Positions 40,935 through 49,271 of a stretch of 64,000 nt of DNA are shown here, piece by piece. Under the pieces are notes generated by a model, which saw only the letters and a list, made by a program, of their open reading frames with translations, searched no databases and was not told where the DNA came from. How positions within the stretch are numbered: the first letter of the stretch is position 1; every line of letters starts with the position of its first letter. A program made the position numbers and the translations under genes. This DNA is from JAXMDC01 sp046349035. Its GTDB lineage: Bacteria > Pseudomonadota > Alphaproteobacteria > Rhizobiales > Kaistiaceae. The stretch spans positions 992,001 through 1,056,000 of the forward strand of contig JAXMDC010000002.1 in assembly GCA_046349035.1 (NCBI GenBank). The letters are read 5' to 3'.

Positions 40935-41387
40935 TTAGGATCGCTTTGGCACGGCGTGCTTGCGTGGCGTACGCCCGTCAAGATAAGTGCGCTTCCAAAA
41001 CACTGAAGCATTCGGCCGCGTGCGCTTGGCTTGGCGGATCATGGGCATGATGTAGTCGGGCGACTCGGTCGCTAGGATCGTCACGGCAACTGCGTCGGCG
41101 CCGAACGGCACGGCGTTGAGACCGCCATCGTTGCGCACCCAAGCTTCGGCGATTGCCCTAGTCGTCTCGATCCAACCGAGATAGGCAACCAACCGGTCGT
41201 TGACGTCGGCGACAAGATGCGCCTTCTGCTCAAGTTGGTAGCGGAGGGAACTCATCATGATGCCGAACTCGTAGTTGTCGAACGGCGGAAACCGCGATAC
41301 GAAATTTGCCACCAAGCCGAGCGCCAAGGGAGAAAAAGGCACCTGGCGAAACACCGGCGTCGGGGACTCTGCAATCGCTCGCTCCAT
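40935..41387 (-). CDS. Conserved-looking unknown protein
   Basis: This 150-residue protein has no signal peptide. A central segment VNDRLVAYLGWIETTRAIAEAWV followed by AVAVTILATESPDYIMPMIR and ending SVFWKRTYLDGR has the feel of a small acyltransferase-type fold (HlyC-like toxin acyltransferases were considered), but the diagnostic residues of that family are not evident and I leave it unassigned. GGAG precedes ATG 41387 by five bases. One base separates its stop from the hydrolase start, implying a two-gene operon. Confidence 0.65.
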   Translation of the reverse strand: MERAIAESPTPVFRQVPFSPLALGLVANFVSRFPPFDNYEFGIMMSSLRYQLEQKAHLVADVNDRLVAYLGWIETTRAIAEAWVRNDGGLNAVPFGADAVAVTILATESPDYIMPMIRQAKRTRPNASVFWKRTYLDGRTPRKHAVPKRS

Positions 41388-41455
41388 TCAACTCCACCCG
41401 TCGCACGGGCATCCGCTGCCCGTCCAGCGCTCTATCGTCGTCGCCGCTTTTGGAG

Positions 41456-41719
41456 CTAAGCGTCCTTCTTGCTCCAAATCTTGCACCAGCCCTCCGACGC
41501 CACCCGCCCCTCGACGGTCGAGCAGGCGTTGGGTGGCCGGAACGCGACGCAGTTTGAGCAGCGTTGCGCGCCGTTCGGCGTGTACTGGTACTCGACCTCC
41601 TGCTGGCTCAGCTGGCTGACCTGTGATGCTGGGGAAAGTGCCAACCCGACCGTGCCGCTTGCGGCAACCATCGCGCCGAGAAGGCCACGCCGGGTCAGCC
41701 CGCCGGATCGTCGGTCCAT
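41456..41719 (-). CDS. High-potential iron-sulfur protein (HiPIP)
   Basis: This 87-residue protein starts with a twin-arginine signal (LTRRGLLGAMVAASG) and its mature part carries four Cys with HiPIP spacing: Cys54-x2-Cys57, Cys66 and Cys79 (QRCSNC, NACST, GWCKIW). HiPIPs are periplasmic 4Fe-4S electron carriers between the bc1 complex and reaction centres, oxidases or other enzymes. Tat export of the folded cluster protein is normal for the family. ATG 41719 is preceded by a G-rich GAGGGGGG about 11 bases away. It lies 68 bases upstream of the unknown protein/hydrolase pair, so may be read with them. Confidence 0.88.
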   Translation of the reverse strand: MDRRSGGLTRRGLLGAMVAASGTVGLALSPASQVSQLSQQEVEYQYTPNGAQRCSNCVAFRPPNACSTVEGRVASEGWCKIWSKKDA

Positions 41720-41863
41720 GGCGTGCAATCCCCCCTCGCCAGGTTCCGCGCCAACTGGTCGCCCGATTGTTCGATCGGTCGCCAAAACCACTCAGGCCCC
41801 GACGTCCCCTGGCAGTCCAGCGCGCCCGGCGATCCGTCGCATCCCGCCGACCCTTGTGGCTTT

Positions 41864-41940
<77 letters not shown>

Positions 41941-41995
41941 CCGGCGCGGACTATAGGTGCCGGCCTTAGGCGGCGCAACCGCGACCCATTGCCGG

Positions 41996-42592
41996 CTACC
42001 GCGCCCGATCAAGGAGCCGTTTGCACTCCAGAAGCTCACTCAAGACACCCTCGAGCGCCCGAACGTCGGCCGGCTTCAGGAGGGCCGGATCGAGGGCAGC
42101 TAGCGGTCGGGACGAGGCACCCTCGGTGTCGCCATCTGCCTCCCCGCTGCCGCCCCGCTCGGCAAACTCATCTCCGTCGTCGCCACCGTTGTCGAGCGGC
42201 CCTTGGCTCGCCTCTTCCGCCCCGATCGCGCCCTCCCCGCCCTCTTCGCGGTCGCTCCCCTGCGGCGGCGGAGCGGCCTCGCCATGGCCGATGCCGACGA
42301 CAAAACGGACTCCCTCGGTCTTGAGGATGCGCTGCACTCCTTTGATCGTATAGCCGTCGGAGTAGAGCAAGTGGCGGATACCGCGGAGCAGATCGACATC
42401 GTCGCGCCGATAGTAGCGCCGGCCGCCGCCGCGCTTCATCGGCTTGATCTGAGCGAAGCGCGTTTCCCAAAAGCGCAGCACGTGCTGAGGCAGGTCGAGT
42501 TCCTCGGCGACCTCGCTGATCGTCCGGAACGCGTCAGGTGACTTGCCGGAGGCCGCCGCACCATCACCTGTCCGGACTGGCCCAACCGTCAC
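41996..42592 (-). CDS. MerR-family transcriptional regulator
   Basis: This 198-residue protein has an N-terminal MerR helix-turn-helix (AFRTISEVAEELDLPQHVLRFWETRF, about 21-46) with the wing GGGRRYYRRDDVDLL and the helix HLLYSDGYTIKGVQRILK. The C-terminal half is low-complexity, rich in Gly, Glu, Asp and Ala, and ends in a short helix (VRALEGVLSELLECKRLLD) likely for dimerisation. There is no Cys metal-binding loop. The start is a GTG overlapping the ihfA stop by four bases (GTGA). Paired with ihfA in many alphaproteobacteria; its targets are unknown. Confidence 0.9.
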   Translation of the reverse strand: MTVGPVRTGDGAAASGKSPDAFRTISEVAEELDLPQHVLRFWETRFAQIKPMKRGGGRRYYRRDDVDLLRGIRHLLYSDGYTIKGVQRILKTEGVRFVVGIGHGEAAPPPQGSDREEGGEGAIGAEEASQGPLDNGGDDGDEFAERGGSGEADGDTEGASSRPLAALDPALLKPADVRALEGVLSELLECKRLLDRAR

Positions 42593-42906
42593 TTCTTGGC
42601 CGCTCCGTCCAGAAGGCCGGTATTGATGCGTTGTTTGAGGACATTGCTCGGCTTGAAAACCAGCACCCGTCGCGGCGAGATCGGCACTTCCTCGCCAGTC
42701 TTCGGATTGCGCCCGATGCGCTGTCCCTTCTCGCGCACCAGAAAGGAGCCGAACGAGGAAAGCTTCAGCGGTTCGCCGCGTACGATCCGTGCGGTCAGCT
42801 CCTCCAGAACCGTTTCCACCAGGGCCGCCGACTCGGTCCGCGAGAGGCCAACGCGCTGGTAGACCGCCTCACAGAGATCTGCGCGCGTGACAGTCCTGCC
42901 GCCCAT
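42589..42906 (-). CDS. ihfA: Integration host factor subunit alpha
   Basis: IHF-alpha pairs with IHF-beta to bend DNA at specific sites. The 105-residue product has the HU/IHF core: TVTRADLCEAVYQRVGLSRTESAALVE, GEPLKLSSFGSFLVREK, the beta-arm RIGRNPKTGEEVPISPRRVLVFKPS and final LKQRIN. The arm Pro in GRNPKTG is intact. It lies upstream of merR with a four-base overlap. A 124-base spacer separates it from fabH, so it probably has its own promoter. Confidence 0.96.
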   Translation of the reverse strand: MGGRTVTRADLCEAVYQRVGLSRTESAALVETVLEELTARIVRGEPLKLSSFGSFLVREKGQRIGRNPKTGEEVPISPRRVLVFKPSNVLKQRINTGLLDGAAKK

Positions 42907-43030
42907 GGCCTGCCGCCCCTCTTTACGCCGTCCCGAGCCGCGAGCTCGACGACAAATGTAGCCTATTGCCTCCCCTGGGGAGGGTCAACCGAGTTGCTCA
43001 TAACAATCTGAAAACAGGCGGAAATTCGCT

Positions 43031-44005
43031 CTACCAGCGAACCAGGGCAGAGCCCCAGGTGAAGCCCCCGCCCATCGCCTCCAGCACGACCAAATGACCG
43101 CGCCGGATGCGACCGTCGCGAACTGCCGTGTCGAGCGCGAGCGGGATAGAGGCCGCTGACGTGTTGGCATGTTGCGCCACGGTTCGAACCACCTTCTCAA
43201 GGGGCAAGCCGAGACGTTCGGCGCTCGCATCGATGATCCGGATGTTCGCCTGGTGAGGTACGAACCAGTCGATGTCGGCGGGCGTCAGGCCGGTCCCGGC
43301 GAACGAGGCTTCGATCACATCCCCGATCGTCCCGACCGCTTGTTTGAACACCTCGCGCCCTTCCATCCGCACATGGCCGGTTGTTCGTGTCGAGGAGGGC
43401 CCGCCGTCGGTGTAGAGCTTGTCGCGGAAGCGGCCGTCAGAGCGCAGATGGGTGCGCAGCACGCCCCGCGCCGACCCGCTGTCCGGCTGTTCGGAAGCCT
43501 CAAGCACAACCGCCCCAGCACCGTCGCCGAAAAGCACGCAGGTCGTCCGATCGTTCCAATCGAGGATGCGCGAGAACGTCTCCGCGCCGATGACCAGCGC
43601 CCGATTTGCCGATCCGGTTCGGATGAGGCTATCGGCCGTTGTCAACGCAAAAACAAAGCCCGAGCAGACCGCCTGCACATCGAAGGCCGCGCCATGCGTC
43701 ATGCCAAGCTTCTGCTGCACCGCCACCGCAGCCGCCGGGAACGTGTTGTCTGGCGTCGTGGTCGCCATGACGATGAGATCGACGTCGCTCGCCGCAACAC
43801 CGGCAGCGCGAAGGGCTTCCCGTGACGCCGCCGTGGCGAGATCCGACGTCACCTCACCCTCGGCGGCGATGTGGCGTTCGCGGATACCGGTGCGCTGGAC
43901 GATCCACTCGTCGGTGGTATCCACCATCAGCGACAACTCGGCATTAGTAAGGACACGGGCGGGCAGATAGCTGCCGGTGCCGACGACAACCGAACGACGG
44001 GTCAC
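43031..44005 (-). CDS. fabH: Beta-ketoacyl-ACP synthase III
   Basis: FabH condenses acetyl-CoA with malonyl-ACP to start fatty-acid synthesis. The active Cys is in DVQAVCSGFVFAL, with His in VPHQANIRII and Asn in HANTSAASIP, a complete Cys-His-Asn triad. Length 324 is standard. GTG start overlaps the plsX stop by four bases (GTGA), reflecting the plsX-fabH operon. Confidence 0.97.
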   Translation of the reverse strand: MTRRSVVVGTGSYLPARVLTNAELSLMVDTTDEWIVQRTGIRERHIAAEGEVTSDLATAASREALRAAGVAASDVDLIVMATTTPDNTFPAAAVAVQQKLGMTHGAAFDVQAVCSGFVFALTTADSLIRTGSANRALVIGAETFSRILDWNDRTTCVLFGDGAGAVVLEASEQPDSGSARGVLRTHLRSDGRFRDKLYTDGGPSSTRTTGHVRMEGREVFKQAVGTIGDVIEASFAGTGLTPADIDWFVPHQANIRIIDASAERLGLPLEKVVRTVAQHANTSAASIPLALDTAVRDGRIRRGHLVVLEAMGGGFTWGSALVRW

Positions 44006-45069
44006 CGCGCCTCCGACACGACCGCAGGCTGGGGGCCCACCGCCGCCTGGCGGTGGTACTGCGTGAGGTCCTCGTGAATCTTGGCCATCACGCCGTCGCG
44101 GACCATGCTGTGCCCGGCACCGATCGCTGAGGCAAAGCCCTCCGCGTCCGTGCCGCCATGGCTCTTCACGACGATCCCGTTGAGACCGAGAAACACGCCG
44201 CCATTGGCCTTACGCGGATCGATCTTCTCACGGAGGCTCTCGAACGCAGGCTTGGCGAGTAGGTAGCCAATCCGCGAACGAAGATTCCTGCCCATTGCCT
44301 GGCGCAAATACGAGACGATTTGGCGGGCCGTGCCTTCGGCGGTCTTCAATGCGATGTTTCCCGAGAAACCCTCAGTCACGACAACGTCGACCGTGCCCTT
44401 GCCGAGGTCGTCGCCTTCGACAAAGCCGGCATACTCAATGCTGGCGAGGTTGGCCTCCTTCAGGAGGCGTCCCGCCGCGCGGACTTCCTCCAGTCCCTTT
44501 ACCTCCTCCACGCCGATGTTGAGGAGGCCGACGGTCGGTCGGGGTATACCGAACAGGGCACGCGCCATTGCCGCGCCCATGACCGCGCAATCGACCAGCT
44601 GAGGCGCCTTTGCACCGATCGTCGCACCGATGTCGAGTACGACGCTGGAGCCGCGCAGCGTTGGCCAGACCCCAGCGATCGCTGGGCGCTCGATATCGGC
44701 CATGGTCTTGAGGCAGAAGTGGGCCATCGCCATCAGAGCCCCAGTGTTTCCCGCCGACACTGCGACATCCGCCTCGCCCTTTTTCACCGCCTCGATCGCC
44801 AGCCACATGCTGGATCGCCAGCGCCCGCGGCGCAGGGCCTGGCTTGGCTTCTCGTCCATGGTCACGGCGACATCGGCGTGACGAACAGTGGAGATCTCGC
44901 GGACGCGCGGATAACCCTGGAGCAGCGGCTCGATTGCGTCAGCGCGTCCGAACAGGACGTAACGTATCCCAGGGAAACGCGCTGCCGCGAGATCGGCACC
45001 GCCCAGGACCACCGGCGCACCGTGGTCGCCCCCCATCACATCCAGAGAGACGGTAATCCCAGCCGCCAT
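44002..45069 (-). CDS. plsX: Phosphate acyltransferase PlsX
   Basis: PlsX makes acyl-phosphate from acyl-ACP for phosphatidic acid synthesis. Family signatures include ITVSLDVMGGDHGAPVVLGG at the start (family pattern in fewer residues: DxMGGDxAP), SAGNTGALMAMA, GVEEVKGLEEVR, EGFSGNIALKTAEG and the C-terminal GLNGIVVKSHGGTD. Length 355 is typical. It follows yceD with a 113-base gap; the rpmF gene often found between yceD and plsX in other bacteria is not present here. Confidence 0.96.
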   Translation of the reverse strand: MAAGITVSLDVMGGDHGAPVVLGGADLAAARFPGIRYVLFGRADAIEPLLQGYPRVREISTVRHADVAVTMDEKPSQALRRGRWRSSMWLAIEAVKKGEADVAVSAGNTGALMAMAHFCLKTMADIERPAIAGVWPTLRGSSVVLDIGATIGAKAPQLVDCAVMGAAMARALFGIPRPTVGLLNIGVEEVKGLEEVRAAGRLLKEANLASIEYAGFVEGDDLGKGTVDVVVTEGFSGNIALKTAEGTARQIVSYLRQAMGRNLRSRIGYLLAKPAFESLREKIDPRKANGGVFLGLNGIVVKSHGGTDAEGFASAIGAGHSMVRDGVMAKIHEDLTQYHRQAAVGPQPAVVSEAR

Positions 45070-45182
45070 GCCGCCCCGCCCGCGTTCCGCCGATCTTTCG
45101 CGACGGCCCGAGGCCCCCGGCGGTGAGTTCCGCAGCGGAACATAGCGCTTTCAAATGACCACACAACCGCTTTCTGGGTAGG

Positions 45183-45737
45183 TCAGCCCCGCTTCCCTTT
45201 TCGACCCGTCGGCGATTTTTCCGGACCGAGGAGGACAGCGAAAGGCGAATCGTCTCCTGTATCGGGTTCCACTGGAAGAACAGCCGCAAGATCGGCGCCG
45301 GGAGCACGTGGATAGGGATCGATCCCGAGCGCGAGGAACTCGGCGGTCAGTGCCCCGAGATCGACGACGCCAGCGTCGACGAGTTCAGGAGGGTCCTCGT
45401 CATCCGCATTGATGACGATCTCCTCTTCGGCCTGCTGCGGGCGCTCGGAGGCGGGCAGAAAGCGGACGCGGACTTCCTCTTCGATCGACTGCCGTACCGG
45501 TTCCAATGTTACCACGCAGGCTTGTACGATCTCGGCCCGAACGCGTCCGACCACCTCAGCGCCATTGGTGCGCCACGCCCGCCCTTCGTACTCGCCCTCC
45601 AGACTGACGACGTCGAGGAGAGCGAAAGCCGAAGCCAGCGTCCGCCTCTCCTCCGCCGTTGCGACCACAGTCTGTCGGTGGCCGCTGGCAAGGGCGGTCA
45701 GCTCAACCGGCCGCTTGAGGATCGTGCCTGCGTTCAT
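45183..45737 (-). CDS. YceD family (DUF177) protein
   Basis: This 184-residue protein belongs to the YceD/DUF177 family, linked to 23S rRNA accumulation. The conserved Cys-containing segment AEIVQACVVTLEPVRQSIEEEVRVRFL and the acidic DDEDPPELVDAGVVDLGALTAEFLALGIDPYPRAPGA are typical of the alphaproteobacterial branch. It overlaps the end of the upstream ubiquinol-cytochrome c chaperone gene by 35 bases and precedes plsX. Confidence 0.88.
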   Translation of the reverse strand: MNAGTILKRPVELTALASGHRQTVVATAEERRTLASAFALLDVVSLEGEYEGRAWRTNGAEVVGRVRAEIVQACVVTLEPVRQSIEEEVRVRFLPASERPQQAEEEIVINADDEDPPELVDAGVVDLGALTAEFLALGIDPYPRAPGADLAAVLPVEPDTGDDSPFAVLLGPEKSPTGRKGKRG

Positions 45738-46290
45738 CGCGTGTGGTCCAACCTCTGGGGTCCAGATCTGGCAGAGACATGCGCCCCGCTAGTATCGTGT
45801 TTGAGGCTTGCTCCTTCAGCACCTCGATCGCCGCAAGCGAATAGCGCGCCAATTGTACCGCGCCGGTGCTGGGCGCTTTGTCAGCAAAGAGATTTCGTCC
45901 GATCGCCTCAGCGAGCGTGCGAGCGTCCCGGCTCGCCATTGCGGGCGTGTAGACCGCCAGCCGGCCGTAGAAATTTCCGGCCATCTCGCGCATGCGTCGC
46001 GACATACCAAGGTCGGAGACCCCCATCTCGCGCAGCGACCGATCCATATCGGCAAAAAACCGGTCGACAATCGCCTGAGCCAGTGATTGACCGGCCGCCC
46101 CTTCCCCTGCCAGCCGGTGAAGCAGAAGACCCACGTGAAGGACGATCATATCGAATCGCCCTTCGACGGTGTCTGGCACGCCATAGTCGCGATACGGCGC
46201 GGGACGCCGCGCGGCTGCGACCAATGCCATATAGAGGCTTTCAGCCGCACCGGTTACTGGCGCCGCTTTTTGCCGTGCGCGTCCCAACAT
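45703..46290 (-). CDS. Ubiquinol-cytochrome c chaperone (CBP3-like)
   Basis: This 195-residue protein matches the Cbp3/UQCC1 family that assists cytochrome b of the bc1 complex. Conserved segments include LYMALVAAARRPAPYRDYGVPDTVEGRFDMIVLHVGLLLHRL, RFFADMDRSLREMGVSDLGMSRRMREMAGNFYGRLAVY in short form (FFADMDRSLREMGV, MREMAGNFYGRL). ATG 46290 is supported by AAAGGA six bases upstream. The gene is divergent from bamE across 97 bases. Its tail overlaps yceD by 35 bases. No bc1 genes are in the window. Confidence 0.9.
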   Translation of the reverse strand: MLGRARQKAAPVTGAAESLYMALVAAARRPAPYRDYGVPDTVEGRFDMIVLHVGLLLHRLAGEGAAGQSLAQAIVDRFFADMDRSLREMGVSDLGMSRRMREMAGNFYGRLAVYTPAMASRDARTLAEAIGRNLFADKAPSTGAVQLARYSLAAIEVLKEQASNTILAGRMSLPDLDPRGWTTRDERRHDPQAAG

Positions 46291-46387
46291 GGGACGTCCT
46301 TTCTCGTGGCCCCAGAGCCCATACATTATTGCCACGTGGCCTAGCTCAAGGTAGGGGAGAAGCCAAGGCGGGAGAGAGGCATAGCAG

Positions 46388-46909
46388 ATGGGACGCACTT
46401 TCCCGGGAAAGACCCCGGCTCGCGTGATTGTTTTCCGGTCGCTGGTGCTACTGACAGTAGGGACGGCGCTCGCCGCCTGCCAGAGCCCTGCCATACAGCG
46501 CCTGACCACGGTCAGTCGAACCGAGCAGCATGGCTACATTGTCGCGCCGAATGCGCTGAAGCAGGTACCGGTGGGCTCCAGTCGCGAGCAGGTTTTGGTC
46601 GCGCTCGGCACCCCCTCCACCACGCTCGATTTCAACGGCGAGGTCTTCTACTACATCAGCCAGACTACGCAGCGTCTGGTCGCCTTCACCAACCCCAAGA
46701 TCGTCGACCAGAGGGTGATCGCCGTCTATTTCGGCCCCAATGGTCGTGTGCAGCGCGTCGCCGACTACGGCTTGCAAGACGGCCGTGTCTTCGACTTCGT
46801 TTCTCGCACGACGCCGACCAGCGGCAAGGACCAGACCTTCATCCAAGAAGTCTTCGCCGCCAACGTGGCGCCCAGCGGTTCGGTCCTGAAGCCTGCCGGC
46901 GCGCAGTAG
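46388..46909 (+). CDS. bamE: Outer-membrane assembly lipoprotein BamE
   Basis: BamE (SmpA/OmlA) is a small lipoprotein of the BAM complex that inserts outer-membrane barrels. The signal peptide ends in a lipobox (TALAAC, Cys31). The mature part has the OmlA fold with VPVGSSREQVLVALGTPSTT and YYISQTTQRLVAFTNPKIVDQRVIAVYF. A C-terminal low-complexity tail is present. Length 173 suits alphaproteobacteria. A strong terminator follows at 46926-46954. Confidence 0.92.
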   Translation: MGRTFPGKTPARVIVFRSLVLLTVGTALAACQSPAIQRLTTVSRTEQHGYIVAPNALKQVPVGSSREQVLVALGTPSTTLDFNGEVFYYISQTTQRLVAFTNPKIVDQRVIAVYFGPNGRVQRVADYGLQDGRVFDFVSRTTPTSGKDQTFIQEVFAANVAPSGSVLKPAGAQ

Positions 46910-46925
46910 ACCGCACGGAAAACGA

Positions 46926-46954
46926 AAAAAGGCGGGCCACCGGCCCGCCTTTTT
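46926..46954. terminator. Bidirectional terminator between bamE and hppA
   Basis: A 13-base perfect stem (AAAAAGGCGGGCC / GGCCCGCCTTTTT) closed by a three-base ACC loop, with A and T tracts on both sides, lies between the convergent bamE and hppA genes and should end both transcripts. Confidence 0.92.
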
Positions 46955-46973
46955 GTTTGAACCCTGCGCGAAG

Positions 46974-49106
46974 CTAGTGCGCGAGGACCGCCAGCAGCAG
47001 CAGCGCCACGATGTTGGTGATCTTGATCATCGGGTTCACCGCCGGGCCCGCAGTATCCTTATAGGGATCGCCGACGGTATCGCCGGTAACCGCGGCCTTG
47101 TGGGCGTCGGAGCCCTTGCCACCATAGTGGCCGTCTTCGATGTACTTCTTAGCGTTATCCCACGCGCCGCCACCGGCAGTCATCGAGACCGCCACGAAAA
47201 GGCCGGTGACGATCACACCGAGCAGCATCGCGCCGACGGCCGAGAAGGCCGCACTGCGTCCTGCCACCCAGTTGATGATGACGAAGCCGACGATTGGCGA
47301 AAGCACCGGCAGAAGCGACGGAACGATCATCTCGCGGATTGCCGCGCGCGTCAGGATATCGACCGCCCGCCCGTAGTTGGGGCGCTCGGTACCCTGCATG
47401 ATGCCGGGCTTCTCCTTGAACTGCTTGCGCACTTCCTCGACGATCGCCCCGGCCGCGCGGCCGACCGCCGTCATCGCGATGCCGCCGAACAGGAACGGGA
47501 GAAGCCCGCCGAACAGAAGCCCGACAACAACGTACGGGTTCTGCAGCGAGAAATCGACCTTGACCCCAGCAAAGGACGGGAAACGCGCCGGGTCCGAAGT
47601 GAAAAAGGCAATGTCCGACGTATAGGCGGCGAAGAGCACCAGCGCGCCGAGGCCGGCCGAACCGATGGCGTAGCCCTTAGTCACTGCCTTGGTGGTATTG
47701 CCGACCGCATCGAGCGCATCGGTGGTCTTGCGGACATCGGCCGGCAAATCCGACATCTCGGCGATGCCGCCGGCATTATCGGTCACCGGTCCAAAGGCAT
47801 CGAGGGCTACCACCATGCCGGCCAGCGACAGCATCGTTGTCACCGCAATCGCAATGCCGAACAGCCCGGCGAGGCTGTAGGTAACGAGAATGCCGGCGAT
47901 GATCACCAGTGCCGGCAGCGCAGTCGCCTCAAGCGAGACTGCGAGCCCCTGGATGACGTTCGTTCCATGTCCCGTCACCGAGGCCGTCGCGATCGAGCGC
48001 ACCGGCCGGAAATTAGTACCGGTGTAGTACTCGGTTATCCAAATGATAAGGCCGGTGACCGCTAGACCGGCGACCCCGCACAAGAACAGCGAAAAGCCGG
48101 TGAACGACTTGTCGCCGACGGTCATGGCGCTGCCAAGGCCGACCAGCGGCATGGTCACCAGGAACACGCCGACGACCGATAGCAGCGCGGTCACGATGAA
48201 GCCGCGGTAGAGGGCGCCCATGATCGAGTTGTTGGCCGGCAGCTGGACGAAGAAGGTGCCGGCGATCGAGGTCAGCACACAGATCCCGCCGATGGCGAGC
48301 GGATAGAGCATCACCGAGTAGGCGAGGTCGGCGTTGGCACTGAAGAAGATCGAGGCCAGCACCATCGTTGCTACAATGGTCACTGCATAGGTCTCGAAGA
48401 GATCCGCCGCCATGCCGGCGCAGTCACCGACATTGTCGCCGACATTGTCAGCGATCGTCGCCGGGTTGCGCGGATCGTCCTCGGGGATGCCGGCCTCCAC
48501 CTTGCCGACGAGGTCGCCGCCAACGTCGGCGCCCTTGGTGAAGATGCCGCCGCCAAGTCGGGCAAAGATCGAAATCAGCGAGGCGCCGAAGCCGAGCGCG
48601 ACAAGCGCATCGACAACGGTCCGGGACGTCGGCGATAGGCCGGCAAAGCTGGTCAGCACCAAGAAGTAGATGGCCACGCCAAGCAGCGCCAAGCCGGCCA
48701 CCAGGAGGCCGGTGATCGCCCCGGATCGAAACGCAATGTCAAGACCGGCACCGAGGCTCTTGCTTGCCGCCTGGGCGGTCCGCACATTCGCCCGCACCGA
48801 GACCATCATGCCGGCAAAGCCAGCCGCTCCCGACAGCAGAGCGCCGATCGCAAAGCCGATGGCAACCGTCATCCCGAGCAGCCATGCGCCGAGGACGAAG
48901 ATGACGCCGCCGACGATGGCGATAGTCGTGTACTGCCGCGTCAGATACGCGGTAGCGCCCTCCTGGATCGCCGCCGCGATCTCCTGCATGCGCTGGTTGC
49001 CAGCGTCGGCGGCCAGGATCTGCTGGGTTGCCCATGCGCTGTAGCCAACCGCGATGAGCCCGCAAAGAATGACGAGGATGAGGACAAATAGGGTCAAGAT
49101 TGCCAC
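46974..49106 (-). CDS. hppA: Membrane H+-translocating pyrophosphatase
   Basis: HppA couples PPi hydrolysis to proton pumping. About 16 membrane segments are present, with substrate loops KGADVGGDLVGKVE, DDPRNPATIADNVGDNVGDCAG and C-terminal GDTVGDPYKDTAGPAVNPMIK. The GNTTKAVTKGYAIGS segment has Lys where K+-dependent enzymes have Ala, so this is the K+-independent type. GTG 49106 is used, though an AAGGGG ribosome site directly abutting it would fit a TTG nine bases downstream (49097) better; longer frames to 49238 are unlikely. Length about 707-710 residues. Confidence 0.95.
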   Translation of the reverse strand: MAILTLFVLILVILCGLIAVGYSAWATQQILAADAGNQRMQEIAAAIQEGATAYLTRQYTTIAIVGGVIFVLGAWLLGMTVAIGFAIGALLSGAAGFAGMMVSVRANVRTAQAASKSLGAGLDIAFRSGAITGLLVAGLALLGVAIYFLVLTSFAGLSPTSRTVVDALVALGFGASLISIFARLGGGIFTKGADVGGDLVGKVEAGIPEDDPRNPATIADNVGDNVGDCAGMAADLFETYAVTIVATMVLASIFFSANADLAYSVMLYPLAIGGICVLTSIAGTFFVQLPANNSIMGALYRGFIVTALLSVVGVFLVTMPLVGLGSAMTVGDKSFTGFSLFLCGVAGLAVTGLIIWITEYYTGTNFRPVRSIATASVTGHGTNVIQGLAVSLEATALPALVIIAGILVTYSLAGLFGIAIAVTTMLSLAGMVVALDAFGPVTDNAGGIAEMSDLPADVRKTTDALDAVGNTTKAVTKGYAIGSAGLGALVLFAAYTSDIAFFTSDPARFPSFAGVKVDFSLQNPYVVVGLLFGGLLPFLFGGIAMTAVGRAAGAIVEEVRKQFKEKPGIMQGTERPNYGRAVDILTRAAIREMIVPSLLPVLSPIVGFVIINWVAGRSAAFSAVGAMLLGVIVTGLFVAVSMTAGGGAWDNAKKYIEDGHYGGKGSDAHKAAVTGDTVGDPYKDTAGPAVNPMIKITNIVALLLLAVLAH

Positions 49107-49271
49107 CCCTTTTTGGTCACGGCCGCGGACCCGCGAGCGCGGGGCGGTGCCGAACCGTTCCTGAGCAAAAGCAGAATCGGGCGGTCCCGCCGCCCGAAAG
49201 TTCGGGCAACGTATGGCGACAGACCTTTGGCCCGTCAAGATTTCAGCGCGATTCGCGCCGCGGCTCGATCT

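Noticed and set aside
40935..41387. HlyC-type toxin acyltransferase
   Set aside because: General resemblance only; the expected catalytic His/Asp context and W-x-S-G-D region are absent and no RTX toxin is nearby.
46953..48065. Plus-strand open frame of 370 codons opposite hppA
   Set aside because: Antisense shadow of the pyrophosphatase, begins inside the terminator.
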